Positions 29,338 to 39,294 of a DNA stretch of 64,000 nucleotides are shown one piece after another. Each line of letters begins with the position of its first letter. Within the stretch, counting starts at the first letter, position 1. The stretch lies in NCBI RefSeq assembly GCF_006517255.1, contig NZ_CP041185.1, forward strand, positions 5,766,001-5,830,000, written 5' to 3'. A program made the translations under genes and the position numbers. This DNA is from Janthinobacterium tructae. Lineage in GTDB: Bacteria > Pseudomonadota > Gammaproteobacteria > Burkholderiales > Burkholderiaceae_D. Under the pieces are notes generated by a model. The model saw only the letters and a list, made by a program, of their open reading frames with translations. It made no database searches and had not been told where the DNA came from.

Positions 29338-30387
29338 TCAGATGTTAGGGGAGGACTCCCACCCATTGTTGAGTTTCGCGCCCAGGCGGTTGCGCAGGCT
29401 GGCGCCTATTCTATCCAATGGCAGGATTTGCTGCGCTGCATCGAGTTCGGCTGCCGCGCGCGGCATGCCATACACGGCACTGCTGGCCTGGTCTTGCGCT
29501 ATCGTCGTCTTGCCCGCGCGGCGCATGGCCAGCAAGCCATCGCCGCCATCGCGGCCCATGCCTGTGAGCAGCACGCCGATGGCATCGCCGCGCCAGTGCT
29601 GTGCCACGCAATGAAAGAAGACATCGACGGAAGGACGGTAAACATAGTCGCGTGGTGCCGCATCGTAACCCAAACGATAATTTTGATCTAGCAGCAAGTG
29701 ATCATTGGTCTTGGCGACCAGCACGCTGCCGGCCACCAGTTCGTCGCCCTCGGCGATCACGCGCACCGGCATGTCCAATTGATCGTCCAGCCATTTGGCG
29801 AAGTGCGAGGCGAAGGTTTCATCGATATGTTGCACCACCACGATGGCGCAGCCGGGCGGCGCCGTCCAGCCGGACAGCACCTTGGCTACCGCTGACGGCC
29901 CGCCCGTCGAGGCGCCGATGGCCACCAGCGTGCTGACCTGGCCATCGCCGCGCTCGCCCTTGGCTTGCACCTGGCGTGGCGGTGGCGCTTCGGCGCTGTG
30001 GCGTATCAGCTTGCCGATGGTCTTGATCTTGGCCAGCAATTCGCTGTCGCCGCCCACTTCTCCCTGCAGCACGGGCGTGGCCGTGACGTCGAGCGCACCG
30101 GCGCCCAGCGCGCGGAACACCTGGTTGACATTGTCCTGCGGGCGTCCCGTGACCACCAGGATGGCGCACGGGCTTTGCTCCATGATCAGGCGCGTCGCTT
30201 CCACGCCATCCATCTCCGGCATGTTCAGGTCCATCAGGATCAGGTCGGGACGGTTGCCCTCGCACATGCGCACGGCCTCGAGCCCCGTGCGGGCAATCCA
30301 CAGCACCTGGTGCTCCTGCGTGCTGGCCACCACCCGGCGCAGGGCCTCGGCGGCCATGGCGACATCGTTGACAATGGCAATTTTCAT
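29338..30387 (-). CDS. wspF: Wsp CheB-like methylesterase
   Basis: A 349-residue CheB homologue with a receiver domain (Asp53 in LMDLNMPEMDG) and a C-terminal methylesterase domain with the Ser/His/Asp triad in GASTGGP, QHIDE and LTGMGRDGGDG. It demethylates WspA and so damps the pathway. Loss of WspF in Pseudomonas gives high c-di-GMP and wrinkly colonies. The start is ATG at 30387, 10 bases after wspE. Confidence 0.95.
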   Translation of the reverse strand: MKIAIVNDVAMAAEALRRVVASTQEHQVLWIARTGLEAVRMCEGNRPDLILMDLNMPEMDGVEATRLIMEQSPCAILVVTGRPQDNVNQVFRALGAGALDVTATPVLQGEVGGDSELLAKIKTIGKLIRHSAEAPPPRQVQAKGERGDGQVSTLVAIGASTGGPSAVAKVLSGWTAPPGCAIVVVQHIDETFASHFAKWLDDQLDMPVRVIAEGDELVAGSVLVAKTNDHLLLDQNYRLGYDAAPRDYVYRPSVDVFFHCVAQHWRGDAIGVLLTGMGRDGGDGLLAMRRAGKTTIAQDQASSAVYGMPRAAAELDAAQQILPLDRIGASLRNRLGAKLNNGWESSPNI

Positions 30388-30397
30388 GAAGTACGAC

Positions 30398-32683
30398 TCA
30401 TAAGCTGGCATCTCCTATCAGGTCGGCCACTGCGTCGAGCAAGGTCTCGTCGTGGAAGCTGCCTTTGGTCAGATAATAATCGGCGCCGGCGGACAGGCCG
30501 CGCGCGCGGTCTTCCGGGCGGTCCTTGTACGAGACGATCATCACCGGCAGCTTGTGCAGGTGCAGGTCCTTCTTGATCAGCGAGACCAGCTCGATGCCAT
30601 CCATGCGCGGCATGTCCACATCGGTGATCACCAGGTCGTACTCGCCGCTGCGCACCACGTTCCAGCCGTCGATGCCGTCGATGGCCACGTCGACCTCGAA
30701 GCCGCGCGCCAGCAGCAGCTTGCGCTCCATTTCGCGCACCGTCAGCGAATCGTCGACGACGAGGATGCGCTTGGCGCGGCGCTGCTGCGCGTGGCCGGCC
30801 TGCGCCAGCTGGCGCAGGCCGCCCTCGTGCAGCAGTTTGTCGATCGACAGCAGCAAATCGGGCACGTCGAGGATCAGCACCGGCTCGCCGTCGTCGAGCA
30901 GGGCGGCGGCGGAAATGTCGCGCATCTTGCCGAAGATCGGATCGATGGCCTGCACCGCCAGGCTTTGTTCGCCGCGGATGGCGTCGACCACCAGCGCATA
31001 GCTCTGCTTGCCGCGCCCGATCACCACCACCGGCAAATCGTCGGCGCTGCTGGGCGTTTCGCCCAGCTCCAGCACCTGCGCCGCCGACACCAGGCCCAGA
31101 TGCTCGCCCTTGAGTTCAAAGAACTGCTTGTTTTCCAAGGTATGGATGGCCGCTTGCGGCACGCGCACCACGCTTTCCACCTTGACGATGGGGATGGCGT
31201 AGGCCTCGCCCTGGATGTCGATCACCAGCGCGCGCACGATCGACTGCGTCAGCGGCAGGGTAATCAGCGCGCGAAAACCCCGGCCCGGCTCCGATTCCAG
31301 GCGCACCGTGCCGTTTTGCTGGCGTATCGTCTCGTGCACGATATCGAGGCCCACGCCGCGTCCGGACAACTGGTTGGCCGTCGCTTTCAGGCTGAAGGCG
31401 GGCAGGAACAAAAATTCCAGCAGCTCGCCCGGCGACAGCGCGGCGGCCATGGCGGGGCTGGCCATCTTGCGCTCGATGACGGACTGGCGGATTTTTTCCA
31501 GGTCGACGCCGCGCCCGTCGTCGCTGATCTCGATGCTCAGCATGCCGGCGCGGTGGCGCGCTTCCATGCGTATCGTGCCCATTGCTGTCTTGCCCGCGTC
31601 GATGCGCTCGTACGGGCCTTCCATGCCATGGTCGATGGCATTCCTCAGCATGTGGTTGAGCGGGCTTTCGATCTTCGCCAGGATGTCGCGGTCGACCAGC
31701 GTGTCTTCGCCGTCGATCTCCAGCTGCACTTCCTTGCCCAGGCTGCGCGCCAGGTCGCGCACCATGCGCGGGAACGCGTGGATGCCGTCGCGGAAAGGGC
31801 GCATGCGCAGGGCCAGTACTTCGTCGACCATGCCCTGCGAGACGGCCAGCAGGCGCCGCTCATAGGTTTCGATGTCGGCGATGTGTTCGAGCATGAACTG
31901 CTTCAGGGGCTGCGTCTTGTGCAGCGCCAGCAGGGACTTTTCCATCAGGTCCGGATCGCCTGAGCGGGCAATGGCGACGTGCAGCTGTTCGATGGCCGAA
32001 AACAGGCTGCTCTGGTTGCGCTTGAAGCGCTGCAGGGCGCCGACGAACGGGTGCATCTGGTGCGCATTGATGCGCGATTCGCTGGCCAGCGACAGCAATT
32101 TGTCGAAATTCTGCGCCTGGGCCTTGGCTGGCGCACCGGTACGCGGCGCGTTGGCGGCCGCCGACTCCACTTCTTCGCCCGCCAGGCCGCCGGCCACTGT
32201 CGCTTGCAGTTCGGCGGGGGGCGACGGCACGGGCGAAGGCGCCGAGGGCAGGGCCGGCAATTCCGGCAGCTCGGCGATGCCGGCGATGGCGTTCAGGGTC
32301 TGGTCGATCTGCGTCGCGTTGGCGGCCAGCCACGCTTCGGCGCCCGCATCGTCCAGGCGTGACAGCTGCACGATCAGGTCGACACCCGACAGCAGCACGT
32401 CGACCCGCTCCGGCGTGAGTTTCAAGCGGCCATGCTGGGCGGCGACAAAGCTGTCTTCCATGCCGTGCGCCAGTTGCACCACCACTTGCAGGCCGACGAT
32501 GGCGGCCGCGCCCTTGATCGAGTGCGCCGCGCGCATCATCGATTCGACGGCGGCCGCGTCGCCCGCATGGCGCTCCATGGCCAGCAAGCCATCGGTGAGA
32601 ATCTGGGTCTGGCTGTCCGCCTCCATGCGGAACAGGTCCAGCATGGAAAAGGCACTCAGGTCGCCGTGCTGGTCCTGGCTCAT
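30398..32683 (-). CDS. wspE: Wsp hybrid CheA-type histidine kinase
   Basis: A 761-residue CheA/receiver hybrid. The N-terminal HPt domain has phospho-acceptor His54 in RAAHSIKGAA. A Pro/Ala linker follows at ~150-190, then the dimerisation and ATPase domains (HMLRNAIDHGME, DDGRGVDLEKI, SGRGVGLDIV). A CheW-like domain comes next, and the C-terminal receiver has Asp688 in VITDVDMPRMDG. It phosphorylates WspR and WspF. Its ATG at 32683 overlaps the wspD stop (ATGA); frames extending upstream to 33100 run through wspD. Confidence 0.95.
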   Translation of the reverse strand: MSQDQHGDLSAFSMLDLFRMEADSQTQILTDGLLAMERHAGDAAAVESMMRAAHSIKGAAAIVGLQVVVQLAHGMEDSFVAAQHGRLKLTPERVDVLLSGVDLIVQLSRLDDAGAEAWLAANATQIDQTLNAIAGIAELPELPALPSAPSPVPSPPAELQATVAGGLAGEEVESAAANAPRTGAPAKAQAQNFDKLLSLASESRINAHQMHPFVGALQRFKRNQSSLFSAIEQLHVAIARSGDPDLMEKSLLALHKTQPLKQFMLEHIADIETYERRLLAVSQGMVDEVLALRMRPFRDGIHAFPRMVRDLARSLGKEVQLEIDGEDTLVDRDILAKIESPLNHMLRNAIDHGMEGPYERIDAGKTAMGTIRMEARHRAGMLSIEISDDGRGVDLEKIRQSVIERKMASPAMAAALSPGELLEFLFLPAFSLKATANQLSGRGVGLDIVHETIRQQNGTVRLESEPGRGFRALITLPLTQSIVRALVIDIQGEAYAIPIVKVESVVRVPQAAIHTLENKQFFELKGEHLGLVSAAQVLELGETPSSADDLPVVVIGRGKQSYALVVDAIRGEQSLAVQAIDPIFGKMRDISAAALLDDGEPVLILDVPDLLLSIDKLLHEGGLRQLAQAGHAQQRRAKRILVVDDSLTVREMERKLLLARGFEVDVAIDGIDGWNVVRSGEYDLVITDVDMPRMDGIELVSLIKKDLHLHKLPVMIVSYKDRPEDRARGLSAGADYYLTKGSFHDETLLDAVADLIGDASL

Positions 32684-33366
32684 CGTAATAGTCTCGCAAG
32701 TTGAAAGCCGATCAGCGCCGTGTCCAGGCAGCCGATGCGCATGTCGCCCTCGGTGATGACACCAGACAGGAAGCGCGACAGGCCCTTGTTGATGGTGGCC
32801 GCAGGCGTTTGCACGCTGCTTGAGGCGTAGCGCACGATGCCGTGCAGGTCGGCCACGGGCAGGGCGTAGGCTTGCTCTTCCCAGCGCATCAGCAGCAGGC
32901 GCGCAAAGGTGTGGCGGCCGCGGGCCGGCGGCGCACCCTGTTCGTCGATGCCCAGCAAACTGGCCAGCGACATGCACGGATACAGCTTGCCGCCGATATT
33001 GACGATGCCAGACAGGCCGCGCCCGCTGCGGTGCGGCAGCACGTGCGGTTTCGCTTGCGGCGCCACGGAGTCGAACACGCGCGTGGGCAGCGCCAGCCAT
33101 TCGCGGCCGATGCGAAACACCAGCACCGAGCTGTCGCGCACTTCGCCGCCCGCATCGATCTGGCGAAAGTGGCTGGCCCAGTCGCGCTGGTAGTGCTCAT
33201 CCACGGGCCGTTGCAGATTGCGCTGGGCGGCGCCCGCATACACGTCGCAGTTGCGGCAATGTACATTGGCTGGCAGCCTGGGGCAGCTCTGGTCGCCGAC
33301 CACGCCGATATGGTTCCAGCAGTCGTCGATGCTGGCGGAGGACTCTGTGGCGATGAGGTTGGTCAT
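32680..33366 (-). CDS. wspD: Wsp CheW-like coupling protein (longer form)
   Basis: A 228-residue CheW-domain protein with an N-terminal extension carrying four cysteines and a CRNC pair (CWNHIGVVGDQSCP then HCRNCDVY, residues ~16-42), followed by the CheW fold (GLSGIVNIGGKLYPCMSL). It links WspA to WspE. The extension, as I remember it, also occurs in Pseudomonas WspD. The stop overlaps the wspE start; wspC lies 9 bases upstream. Confidence 0.92.
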   Translation of the reverse strand: MTNLIATESSASIDDCWNHIGVVGDQSCPRLPANVHCRNCDVYAGAAQRNLQRPVDEHYQRDWASHFRQIDAGGEVRDSSVLVFRIGREWLALPTRVFDSVAPQAKPHVLPHRSGRGLSGIVNIGGKLYPCMSLASLLGIDEQGAPPARGRHTFARLLLMRWEEQAYALPVADLHGIVRYASSSVQTPAATINKGLSRFLSGVITEGDMRIGCLDTALIGFQLARLLR

Positions 33367-33375
33367 GCTTGCCCC

Positions 33376-34611
33376 TTAGTTGGACGCCTGGCGGCGCTGG
33401 TAGATGCGCGCCGCGCGCGCCTTCAGGGTAGCGGCGGCGGTGTGGTTGCCATTGCGTTCGGCCAGCAGGGACAGGTGGCACAGCGCTTCGTAATGATCCG
33501 GCTGCAAATAGATGCAGCGGCGCCAGTAGTCGTCGGCCAGGTCCATCTTGCCGGCCAGTTCATTGATCATGCCCAGCATGAAATACGCTTCGGCCGCCTC
33601 TGGCACGCGGGCCAGGTGGGCGTGGCATTTTTCGCCCGCCTCGCGCAACTGGCCACGGTCGGCCAGCCGGCGCGCTTCGGCCAGCAGGTCTTCCGGTGGC
33701 TGCGGCGCCTGCACCGGCACGGGGCGCGGACGTGCCGCCGGCGCCGGGACGGCGCGGGCCGGCGCGGGCCGTGGCGCGGGCGGCACGCTGCGCAGCGCGC
33801 GCGTCGGCGGCGGCAAGGCGGCCACCTGGATCACGGCGGCTGGTGGCGTGGCTTCCTTTTTCAGTGCGAAGGCCTGGCGGAACTGCAGCGGCGCAAAGCC
33901 GTTCTGGCAGAACGACGGCACTTCCGCATAGCCGGCCAGCAGCATGCCGTCGTCGGCCAGCAGGGCGGACAGGTTGGCGATGGCGGCGCGCGTGGTCGGC
34001 TTGTCGAAATAAATCAGCAGGTTGCGGCAGAAGATGACGTCGTAGTGGCGGCTGCAGGTGGCAGTATCGAACTGCAGCAGGTTGCCCTGCCTGAAGGTCA
34101 CCTGTTCGCGCAGGGCGTCGATGATGCGGTAGGCGTCATCGGCCACGTGCGTGAAATAACGCTCGCGGAAGGCCACGTCCTGGGCGCGGAAGGCGTTGCG
34201 GCCATACACGCCGGCCTGCGCCCGTTCGATGCAGCCGGGACTGAGGTCATACGCGTCGATGCTGAAGGCCTGTTTCGGCACGCCGCCGTCGCGCAGCGCC
34301 ATGGCCATCGAATACGGTTCTTCGCCGCCCGCGCACGGAATCGACAGGATGCGCGTGGCACGCCCGCGCGCCCAGCGTTCCTGCACCAGTTCGACGGTGG
34401 CGTAGAACGCCTGCGGGTCGCGGAACAGCCACGATTCGGGCACCACCACCAGTTCGATCAGCTGCGTCATTTCGGCCGGCGTGAGCGCCTGCAGGTAGGC
34501 GGCACTATCGCCAAAACCCGTTTGCTCCATGCGCTGGCGGACGGCCCGCTCGGCCACGACTTTGGAGACGGACAGGCCGGTCGCGCGGCGCAGCAGGGCT
34601 TGTGCCGTCAT
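33376..34611 (-). CDS. wspC: Wsp CheR-like methyltransferase with TPR tail
   Basis: A 411-residue protein. The CheR methyltransferase domain covers residues ~1-260 with SIPCAGGEEPYSMAM and IIFCRNLLIYFD. A proline/alanine-rich linker (~270-315) leads to C-terminal tetratricopeptide repeats (~320-400). It methylates glutamates on WspA to tune signalling, opposite to WspF. It overlaps wspB by four bases (ATGA). Confidence 0.94.
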   Translation of the reverse strand: MTAQALLRRATGLSVSKVVAERAVRQRMEQTGFGDSAAYLQALTPAEMTQLIELVVVPESWLFRDPQAFYATVELVQERWARGRATRILSIPCAGGEEPYSMAMALRDGGVPKQAFSIDAYDLSPGCIERAQAGVYGRNAFRAQDVAFRERYFTHVADDAYRIIDALREQVTFRQGNLLQFDTATCSRHYDVIFCRNLLIYFDKPTTRAAIANLSALLADDGMLLAGYAEVPSFCQNGFAPLQFRQAFALKKEATPPAAVIQVAALPPPTRALRSVPPAPRPAPARAVPAPAARPRPVPVQAPQPPEDLLAEARRLADRGQLREAGEKCHAHLARVPEAAEAYFMLGMINELAGKMDLADDYWRRCIYLQPDHYEALCHLSLLAERNGNHTAAATLKARAARIYQRRQASN

Positions 34612-35063
34612 TGCGCGCTCGCGTCTTGAAACAGCAGCGCACGCACGTCGGGCGGCAGCAGGTGTGCCAGTTCGACCAGCTGCACGATGCCGTCGGCGTC
34701 GCTGGCCACCTGGCCCAGGAACGGCGCCGTGGCCACGCCGCTGTCTTCAAGCTGTTGCGGGTCGATGTCGGCGATGCCGCGCACCTGCGAGGCCATCAAG
34801 CCCAGCGCATGCGTGGCGCCGCCAGCTGCGCGGTAGTCGACGATGACGATGCGCGTGTCGAACTGCGCGGCGGCGGCCGGCAGCCCGGCCAGGCGCGACA
34901 GATCGATCACGGGCACGGGCATGCCGTGCAAGTCCATCAGGCCGGCCACATAGTCTGGCGTGAGCGGCAACTGTTTCAGCTCCAGCAGCGGCAGCACGCG
35001 CACGATGCCGGCCAGGGGCAGGCCATAGCGGTCGCGTCCGATGTGAAAGAGCAGTACTTTCAT
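34608..35063 (-). CDS. wspB: Wsp CheW-like coupling protein (short form)
   Basis: A 151-residue CheW domain protein starting MKVLLFHIGRDRYGLPL, with the conserved VAGLMDLHGMPVPVIDLS. Start at 35063, four bases after the wspA stop; an upstream in-frame start at 35120 lies in wspA. It is the second scaffold linking the receptor to the kinase. Confidence 0.93.
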   Translation of the reverse strand: MKVLLFHIGRDRYGLPLAGIVRVLPLLELKQLPLTPDYVAGLMDLHGMPVPVIDLSRLAGLPAAAAQFDTRIVIVDYRAAGGATHALGLMASQVRGIADIDPQQLEDSGVATAPFLGQVASDADGIVQLVELAHLLPPDVRALLFQDASAQ

Positions 35064-35067
35064 GGGA

Positions 35068-36879
35068 TCAGATGGTGACGGCGAAGGACGACACGCTCGA
35101 CTGCAGGTCGCCCGCCGCATATTGCAGCTGGTGCACCGCTTCGCTGGTGGCTTTCAAGGATTCCACCGTTTGCTGGGTGGCGTCGTTGAGCTGCATCATG
35201 GTGTCGGAAATCTGCGATGCGCCTATCGCTTGCGACTGCATGCCTTGCAGCACGGCATCAAATTGCGGTGTGAGCTTTTGCACCTGGTCCATCACGGACG
35301 ACAGCTGCTCGGCCACTTGCCGCACTTCGCCCACGCTGCGGCGAATTTCCTCGGAAAATTTATCCATGCCCATCACGCTGGCCGACACGGCTGACTGCAT
35401 TTCCTTGAGCATTTGCTCGATATCCCAGGTGGAAACAGAGGTCTGGTCGGCCAGGCGGCGAATTTCCGTGGCCACCACGGAGAAGCCGCGGCCCGCTTCG
35501 CCCGCCTTTTCTGCCTCGATGGCGGCGTTCAGCGAGAGGATATTGGTCTGGTCGGCCACCTTGGTGATGGTGATCAGCACGCTATTGATATTGCTGGCCT
35601 TTTCCGACAGGGCGGCCAGCTTGGCATTGATGGAGTCGGTGGCCGAGACCATGTGCTGCATGGTCGAATCCATGCGCTTGAGGTTGTTTTGCGCTTCGGC
35701 CGTGGCATTCGTCGTGTAGTCGGCCACGGCCGTGGCGTCTTCCATGGTTTTGAGCAACTGGCTCGTATTGGCCGAGATTTCCTTGGTGGTGCTGAGAATT
35801 TCCACGCTGGTTTGCGCTTGCTCAATACCCGTGGCTTCCTGCTGGCGTGCCGAGGCGGCGATTTCCGTGGCCGACGTCGTGACCTGGATGCCAGCCTTTT
35901 GCACATTGTTGAGCAGGCTGCGCAGGTTTTCGAACATCTTCGCCAGGCCGTTGCCCAGCTGGCCGATGGCGTCGCTGCCCGTGATGTCAACCTTGCCCGT
36001 CAGGTCGCCCGAGGCCGCCTTCGACACCACTTGCAGCAAGGAGTCGACCTTGGCGCGCAAGCTATTCGTGGCCGCCAGTTCATTGGCCTGGTTATCCTGG
36101 ATGGTTTGCGCCATGCGGTTGAATTCTTCCGTCACCTTGCCCAGCTCGTCGCGCGAGAGGATGGCGGCGCGCGCGTTCTGCTCGCCGCCGGCGATGCGTC
36201 CGACGGCATCCGTCAGGTTGTTCAGCGGACCGAGGATGGAACGGCCCAGCAGGTAGGAAATGCCCAGCGCCAGCACCACGCACAGCAGGCCGCCCAGGGC
36301 CAGGGTCAGCAGCATGGTTTCCTGCAATTTTTCCGTGTTGGCCGTGCGCTCTGCCAGCAAGCGGCTTTCCTCTGCTGCGACTTCGTCGAGCAGCTTGTTC
36401 GCTTGCGCGACGGCCGGGTAGCCGGTCGGCGGCATGCTGCGCGCCACCGATTCCGTCGCGCCCGGGGCATTGCCCAGCGCGCGGCGCTTCTCGATCAGCG
36501 GATTGATCCATTCCTTGATCCAGACGCTGGTCAGCTGGTCGATCTTGCGGAAGCGTTCCGACTGCTGCTTGTTGTCGACCGTCATGGCGATGGCTTTTTG
36601 CGTGTGCTGGCTCAGCACCGCCATCTCGTCCGTTTCCGGGTTCAGCGAGGCTTCGTTGCCAGTCAGGATGAAACCGCGTACTTCCACCTGGATTTGCAGG
36701 ACGGAATTGTGAATCTTGTCGATCTCGACCAGCACGTCCATCGTATGTCGGTCCCATGCATTGGCCTCCGACAGGCGCGAAAAACTGTTGTAGGCGACGC
36801 CCAGCAGTATCAGGATGATGGCCACGATGGAGCCGAAGCCCAGGTACAGTTTATTCTTGATACTCAGGTCTTTGAACAT
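35068..36879 (-). CDS. wspA: Wsp methyl-accepting chemotaxis-type receptor
   Basis: A 603-residue receptor. Helices at residues ~11-32 and ~187-208 frame a periplasmic four-helix-bundle-like region. A HAMP domain follows at ~210-260, and a long MA signalling domain has the hairpin tip around IEQMLKEMQSAVSASVMGM. No CheR-binding pentapeptide is seen at the C-terminus. First gene of wspABCDEFR. In pseudomonads this receptor responds to surface contact or envelope stress. The signal here is inferred from that homology. Confidence 0.95.
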   Translation of the reverse strand: MFKDLSIKNKLYLGFGSIVAIILILLGVAYNSFSRLSEANAWDRHTMDVLVEIDKIHNSVLQIQVEVRGFILTGNEASLNPETDEMAVLSQHTQKAIAMTVDNKQQSERFRKIDQLTSVWIKEWINPLIEKRRALGNAPGATESVARSMPPTGYPAVAQANKLLDEVAAEESRLLAERTANTEKLQETMLLTLALGGLLCVVLALGISYLLGRSILGPLNNLTDAVGRIAGGEQNARAAILSRDELGKVTEEFNRMAQTIQDNQANELAATNSLRAKVDSLLQVVSKAASGDLTGKVDITGSDAIGQLGNGLAKMFENLRSLLNNVQKAGIQVTTSATEIAASARQQEATGIEQAQTSVEILSTTKEISANTSQLLKTMEDATAVADYTTNATAEAQNNLKRMDSTMQHMVSATDSINAKLAALSEKASNINSVLITITKVADQTNILSLNAAIEAEKAGEAGRGFSVVATEIRRLADQTSVSTWDIEQMLKEMQSAVSASVMGMDKFSEEIRRSVGEVRQVAEQLSSVMDQVQKLTPQFDAVLQGMQSQAIGASQISDTMMQLNDATQQTVESLKATSEAVHQLQYAAGDLQSSVSSFAVTI

Positions 36880-37005
36880 GGTGGCTCCGGAAGCGGGAAG
36901 TTTCGACTAAATTGCACTGTAGCATTTTGCCACGGGGACAGCAAAACGGGGGCGGATACGGGAGCTGCAGGGGGGTAAAATCGCGGACCAGTGCGTTCCA
37001 GACGT

Positions 37006-37029
37006 AAAAAAAGCCGCCCGTGGGCGGCT
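37006..37029 (-). terminator. Terminator of argG
   Basis: AGCCGCCC/GGGCGGCT stem (37012-37029) with a two-base loop. On the minus strand it is followed by seven U (A-run at 37006-37012). It separates argG from wspA. Confidence 0.88.
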
Positions 37030-37068
37030 TTCGGCTGGCGCGGGAGGCGGCGCCTCCCCGATAACCAA

Positions 37069-38304
37069 TTACTTCTGGCCGCGCTTTTCGCGGGCGATGG
37101 CGGCGATGCGCATGCGCAAGGCGTTCAGCTTAATGAAGCCGCCGGCGTCGGCCTGGTTGTAGGCGCCGCCGTCTTCGTCGAAGGTGGCGATGTTCATGTC
37201 GAACAGCGAATCGGTCTTCGAATCGCGCGAGACGACGATGACATTGCCCTTGTACAGCTTGATGCGTACCCAGCCGTTCACGGTTTCCTGCGTGTGGTCG
37301 ATCAGGGTTTGCAGGGCAACGCGCTCGGGCGCCCACCAGTAGCCGTTGTAGATCATCGACGCGTAGCGCGGCATCAGGTCATCTTTCAGGTGGGCCACTT
37401 CGCGGTCCAGTGTGATCGATTCGATGGCGCGGTGGGCTTTGAGCATGATGGTGCCGCCCGGGGTTTCATAGCAGCCGCGCGATTTCATGCCGACGTAGCG
37501 GTTTTCCACCAGGTCCAGGCGTCCCACGCCATGCTTGCCGCCAACTTTGTTCAGTTCGGCCAGCACGGTGGCAGGCGACATGCGCACGCCGTTGATGGCG
37601 ACGATGTCGCCTTTTTCGTATTCGATGTCCAGGTACTCGGCTTCGTCCGGCGCCTTTTCAGGGCTGACGGTCCAGCGCCACATGCTTTCTTCCGCTTCGG
37701 CGCTCGGGTTTTCCAGGTGACGGCCTTCAAAGCTGATGTGCAGCAAGTTGGCATCCATCGAGTACGGCGCGCCGCCGTTCTTGTGCTTCATGTCGATGTC
37801 GATGCCGGCGTCTTCCGCGTACTTCAGCAGTTTTTCGCGCGACAGCAGATCCCACTCGCGCCATGGGGCGATGATTTTCACGCCAGGTTTGAGCGCGTAG
37901 GCGCCCAGTTCGAAACGCACCTGGTCGTTGCCCTTGCCGGTCGCGCCGTGCGAGATGGCGTCGGCGCCGGTGGCGTTGGCGATTTCGATCAGGCGCTTGG
38001 CGATCAGCGGACGGGCGATCGAGGTGCCCAGCAAATATTCGCCTTCGTACACGGTGTTGGCGCGGAACATCGGGAAGACGAAATCGCGCACGAATTCTTC
38101 GCGGACGTCTTCGATATGGATGTTTTCCGGCTTGATGCCGAATTTGATGGCCTTGGCGCGCGCCGGTTCCAGTTCTTCGCCCTGGCCCAGGTCGGCCGTG
38201 AAGGTGACGATTTCGCACTGGTAGTTATCTTGCAGCCATTTCAGGATGACGGAGGTGTCGAGTCCGCCGGAATAGGCCAGGACTACTTTTTTAATGTCGC
38301 TCAT
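37069..38304 (-). CDS. argG: Argininosuccinate synthase
   Basis: A 411-residue ATP-dependent enzyme joining citrulline and aspartate in arginine synthesis. The PP-loop-like AYSGGLDTS is at residues 10-18, with [18 protein letters not shown] and [13 protein letters not shown] motifs downstream. The length fits the common ~400-residue type. It follows argF by about 70 bases on the same strand, a normal betaproteobacterial pairing. Confidence 0.97.
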   Translation of the reverse strand: MSDIKKVVLAYSGGLDTSVILKWLQDNYQCEIVTFTADLGQGEELEPARAKAIKFGIKPENIHIEDVREEFVRDFVFPMFRANTVYEGEYLLGTSIARPLIAKRLIEIANATGADAISHGATGKGNDQVRFELGAYALKPGVKIIAPWREWDLLSREKLLKYAEDAGIDIDMKHKNGGAPYSMDANLLHISFEGRHLENPSAEAEESMWRWTVSPEKAPDEAEYLDIEYEKGDIVAINGVRMSPATVLAELNKVGGKHGVGRLDLVENRYVGMKSRGCYETPGGTIMLKAHRAIESITLDREVAHLKDDLMPRYASMIYNGYWWAPERVALQTLIDHTQETVNGWVRIKLYKGNVIVVSRDSKTDSLFDMNIATFDEDGGAYNQADAGGFIKLNALRMRIAAIAREKRGQK

Positions 38305-38373
38305 ATTGCTTCCAGTTGTCGTTGTCGATGTATGTATTGCGATGCTGCCAGAATGGTTGCAGTGCCTGGCGAA

Positions 38374-39294
38374 TTAGTTGATTTTACCGAGTAACAGGTA
38401 TTCGATCAGCGCTTTTTGCACGTGCAGGCGGTTTTCCGCCTCGTCCCACACCACCGATTGCGGGCCGTCGATCACTTCGGCGGCCACTTCCTCGCCGCGG
38501 TGGGCGGGCAGGCAGTGCATGAACAGCGCGTCGGGCGCGGCGCGGGCCATCTTCGCGCCATCGACGATCCAGCCGTCGAAGGCGGCAATGCGGGCCGCGT
38601 TTTCTGCTTCGTAGCCCATGCTGGTCCACACGTCCGTGTTGACCAGGTGCGCGCCCTCGCAGGCGTCGGACGGGTTGGCAAAGAACGTGTAGCGTTCCGT
38701 CTTGACTTGCGCCAGGTCGATGTCGTAGCCCTGCGGCGTCGACACGTTGACGTGGAAACCGAACACTTCGGCTGCCTGCAGCCACGAGTACAGCATGTTG
38801 TTGGCATCGCCGATCCAGGCGACGACCTTGCCGGCGATCGAGCCGCGGTGTTCGATATAGGTGAAGATGTCGGCAAACACCTGGCACGGGTGGTGTTCAT
38901 TGGTCAGTCCATTGATCACCGGCACGCGCGAATTGGCGGCGAAACGCTCGATGATTTCCTGGCCAAACGTGCGCACCATGATGATGTCGCACATGCGCGA
39001 CATGACCTGGCCCGCGTCTTCCACCGGCTCGCCGCGGCCCAATTGGGAATCGCGCGTGTTCAGGTAGATGGCGGCGCCGCCCAGCTGGTGCATGCCCGCT
39101 TCGAACGACAATCGCGTGCGGGTGGAGTTCTTTTCAAAGACCATCACCAGGGTGCGGTCGATCAGTGGATGGTAGATTTCGTAATTCTTGAACTTGCGCT
39201 TGATCAGATGGGCGCGTTCGATCACATATTCGTACTCTTCCAACGTGAAATCGGAGAACTGGAGGTAGTGCTTGATCGGTTTTTTTATCGACAT
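38374..39294 (-). CDS. argF: Ornithine carbamoyltransferase, anabolic
   Basis: A 306-residue enzyme making citrulline from ornithine and carbamoyl phosphate. STRTR (57-61) binds carbamoyl phosphate, and HPCQ and HCLPAHRGEE complete the active site. The start is taken as ATG at 39294 (MSIKKP); a GTG at 39303 would add three residues. The 286 bases upstream (39295-39580) hold its promoter and no gene I can support. Confidence 0.96.
   Translation of the reverse strand: MSIKKPIKHYLQFSDFTLEEYEYVIERAHLIKRKFKNYEIYHPLIDRTLVMVFEKNSTRTRLSFEAGMHQLGGAAIYLNTRDSQLGRGEPVEDAGQVMSRMCDIIMVRTFGQEIIERFAANSRVPVINGLTNEHHPCQVFADIFTYIEHRGSIAGKVVAWIGDANNMLYSWLQAAEVFGFHVNVSTPQGYDIDLAQVKTERYTFFANPSDACEGAHLVNTDVWTSMGYEAENAARIAAFDGWIVDGAKMARAAPDALFMHCLPAHRGEEVAAEVIDGPQSVVWDEAENRLHVQKALIEYLLLGKIN

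Noticed and set aside
32680..33100. N-terminal extension of wspE to 33100
   Set aside because: It is wspD coding sequence in another frame. The HPt domain begins right after the ATG at 32683.
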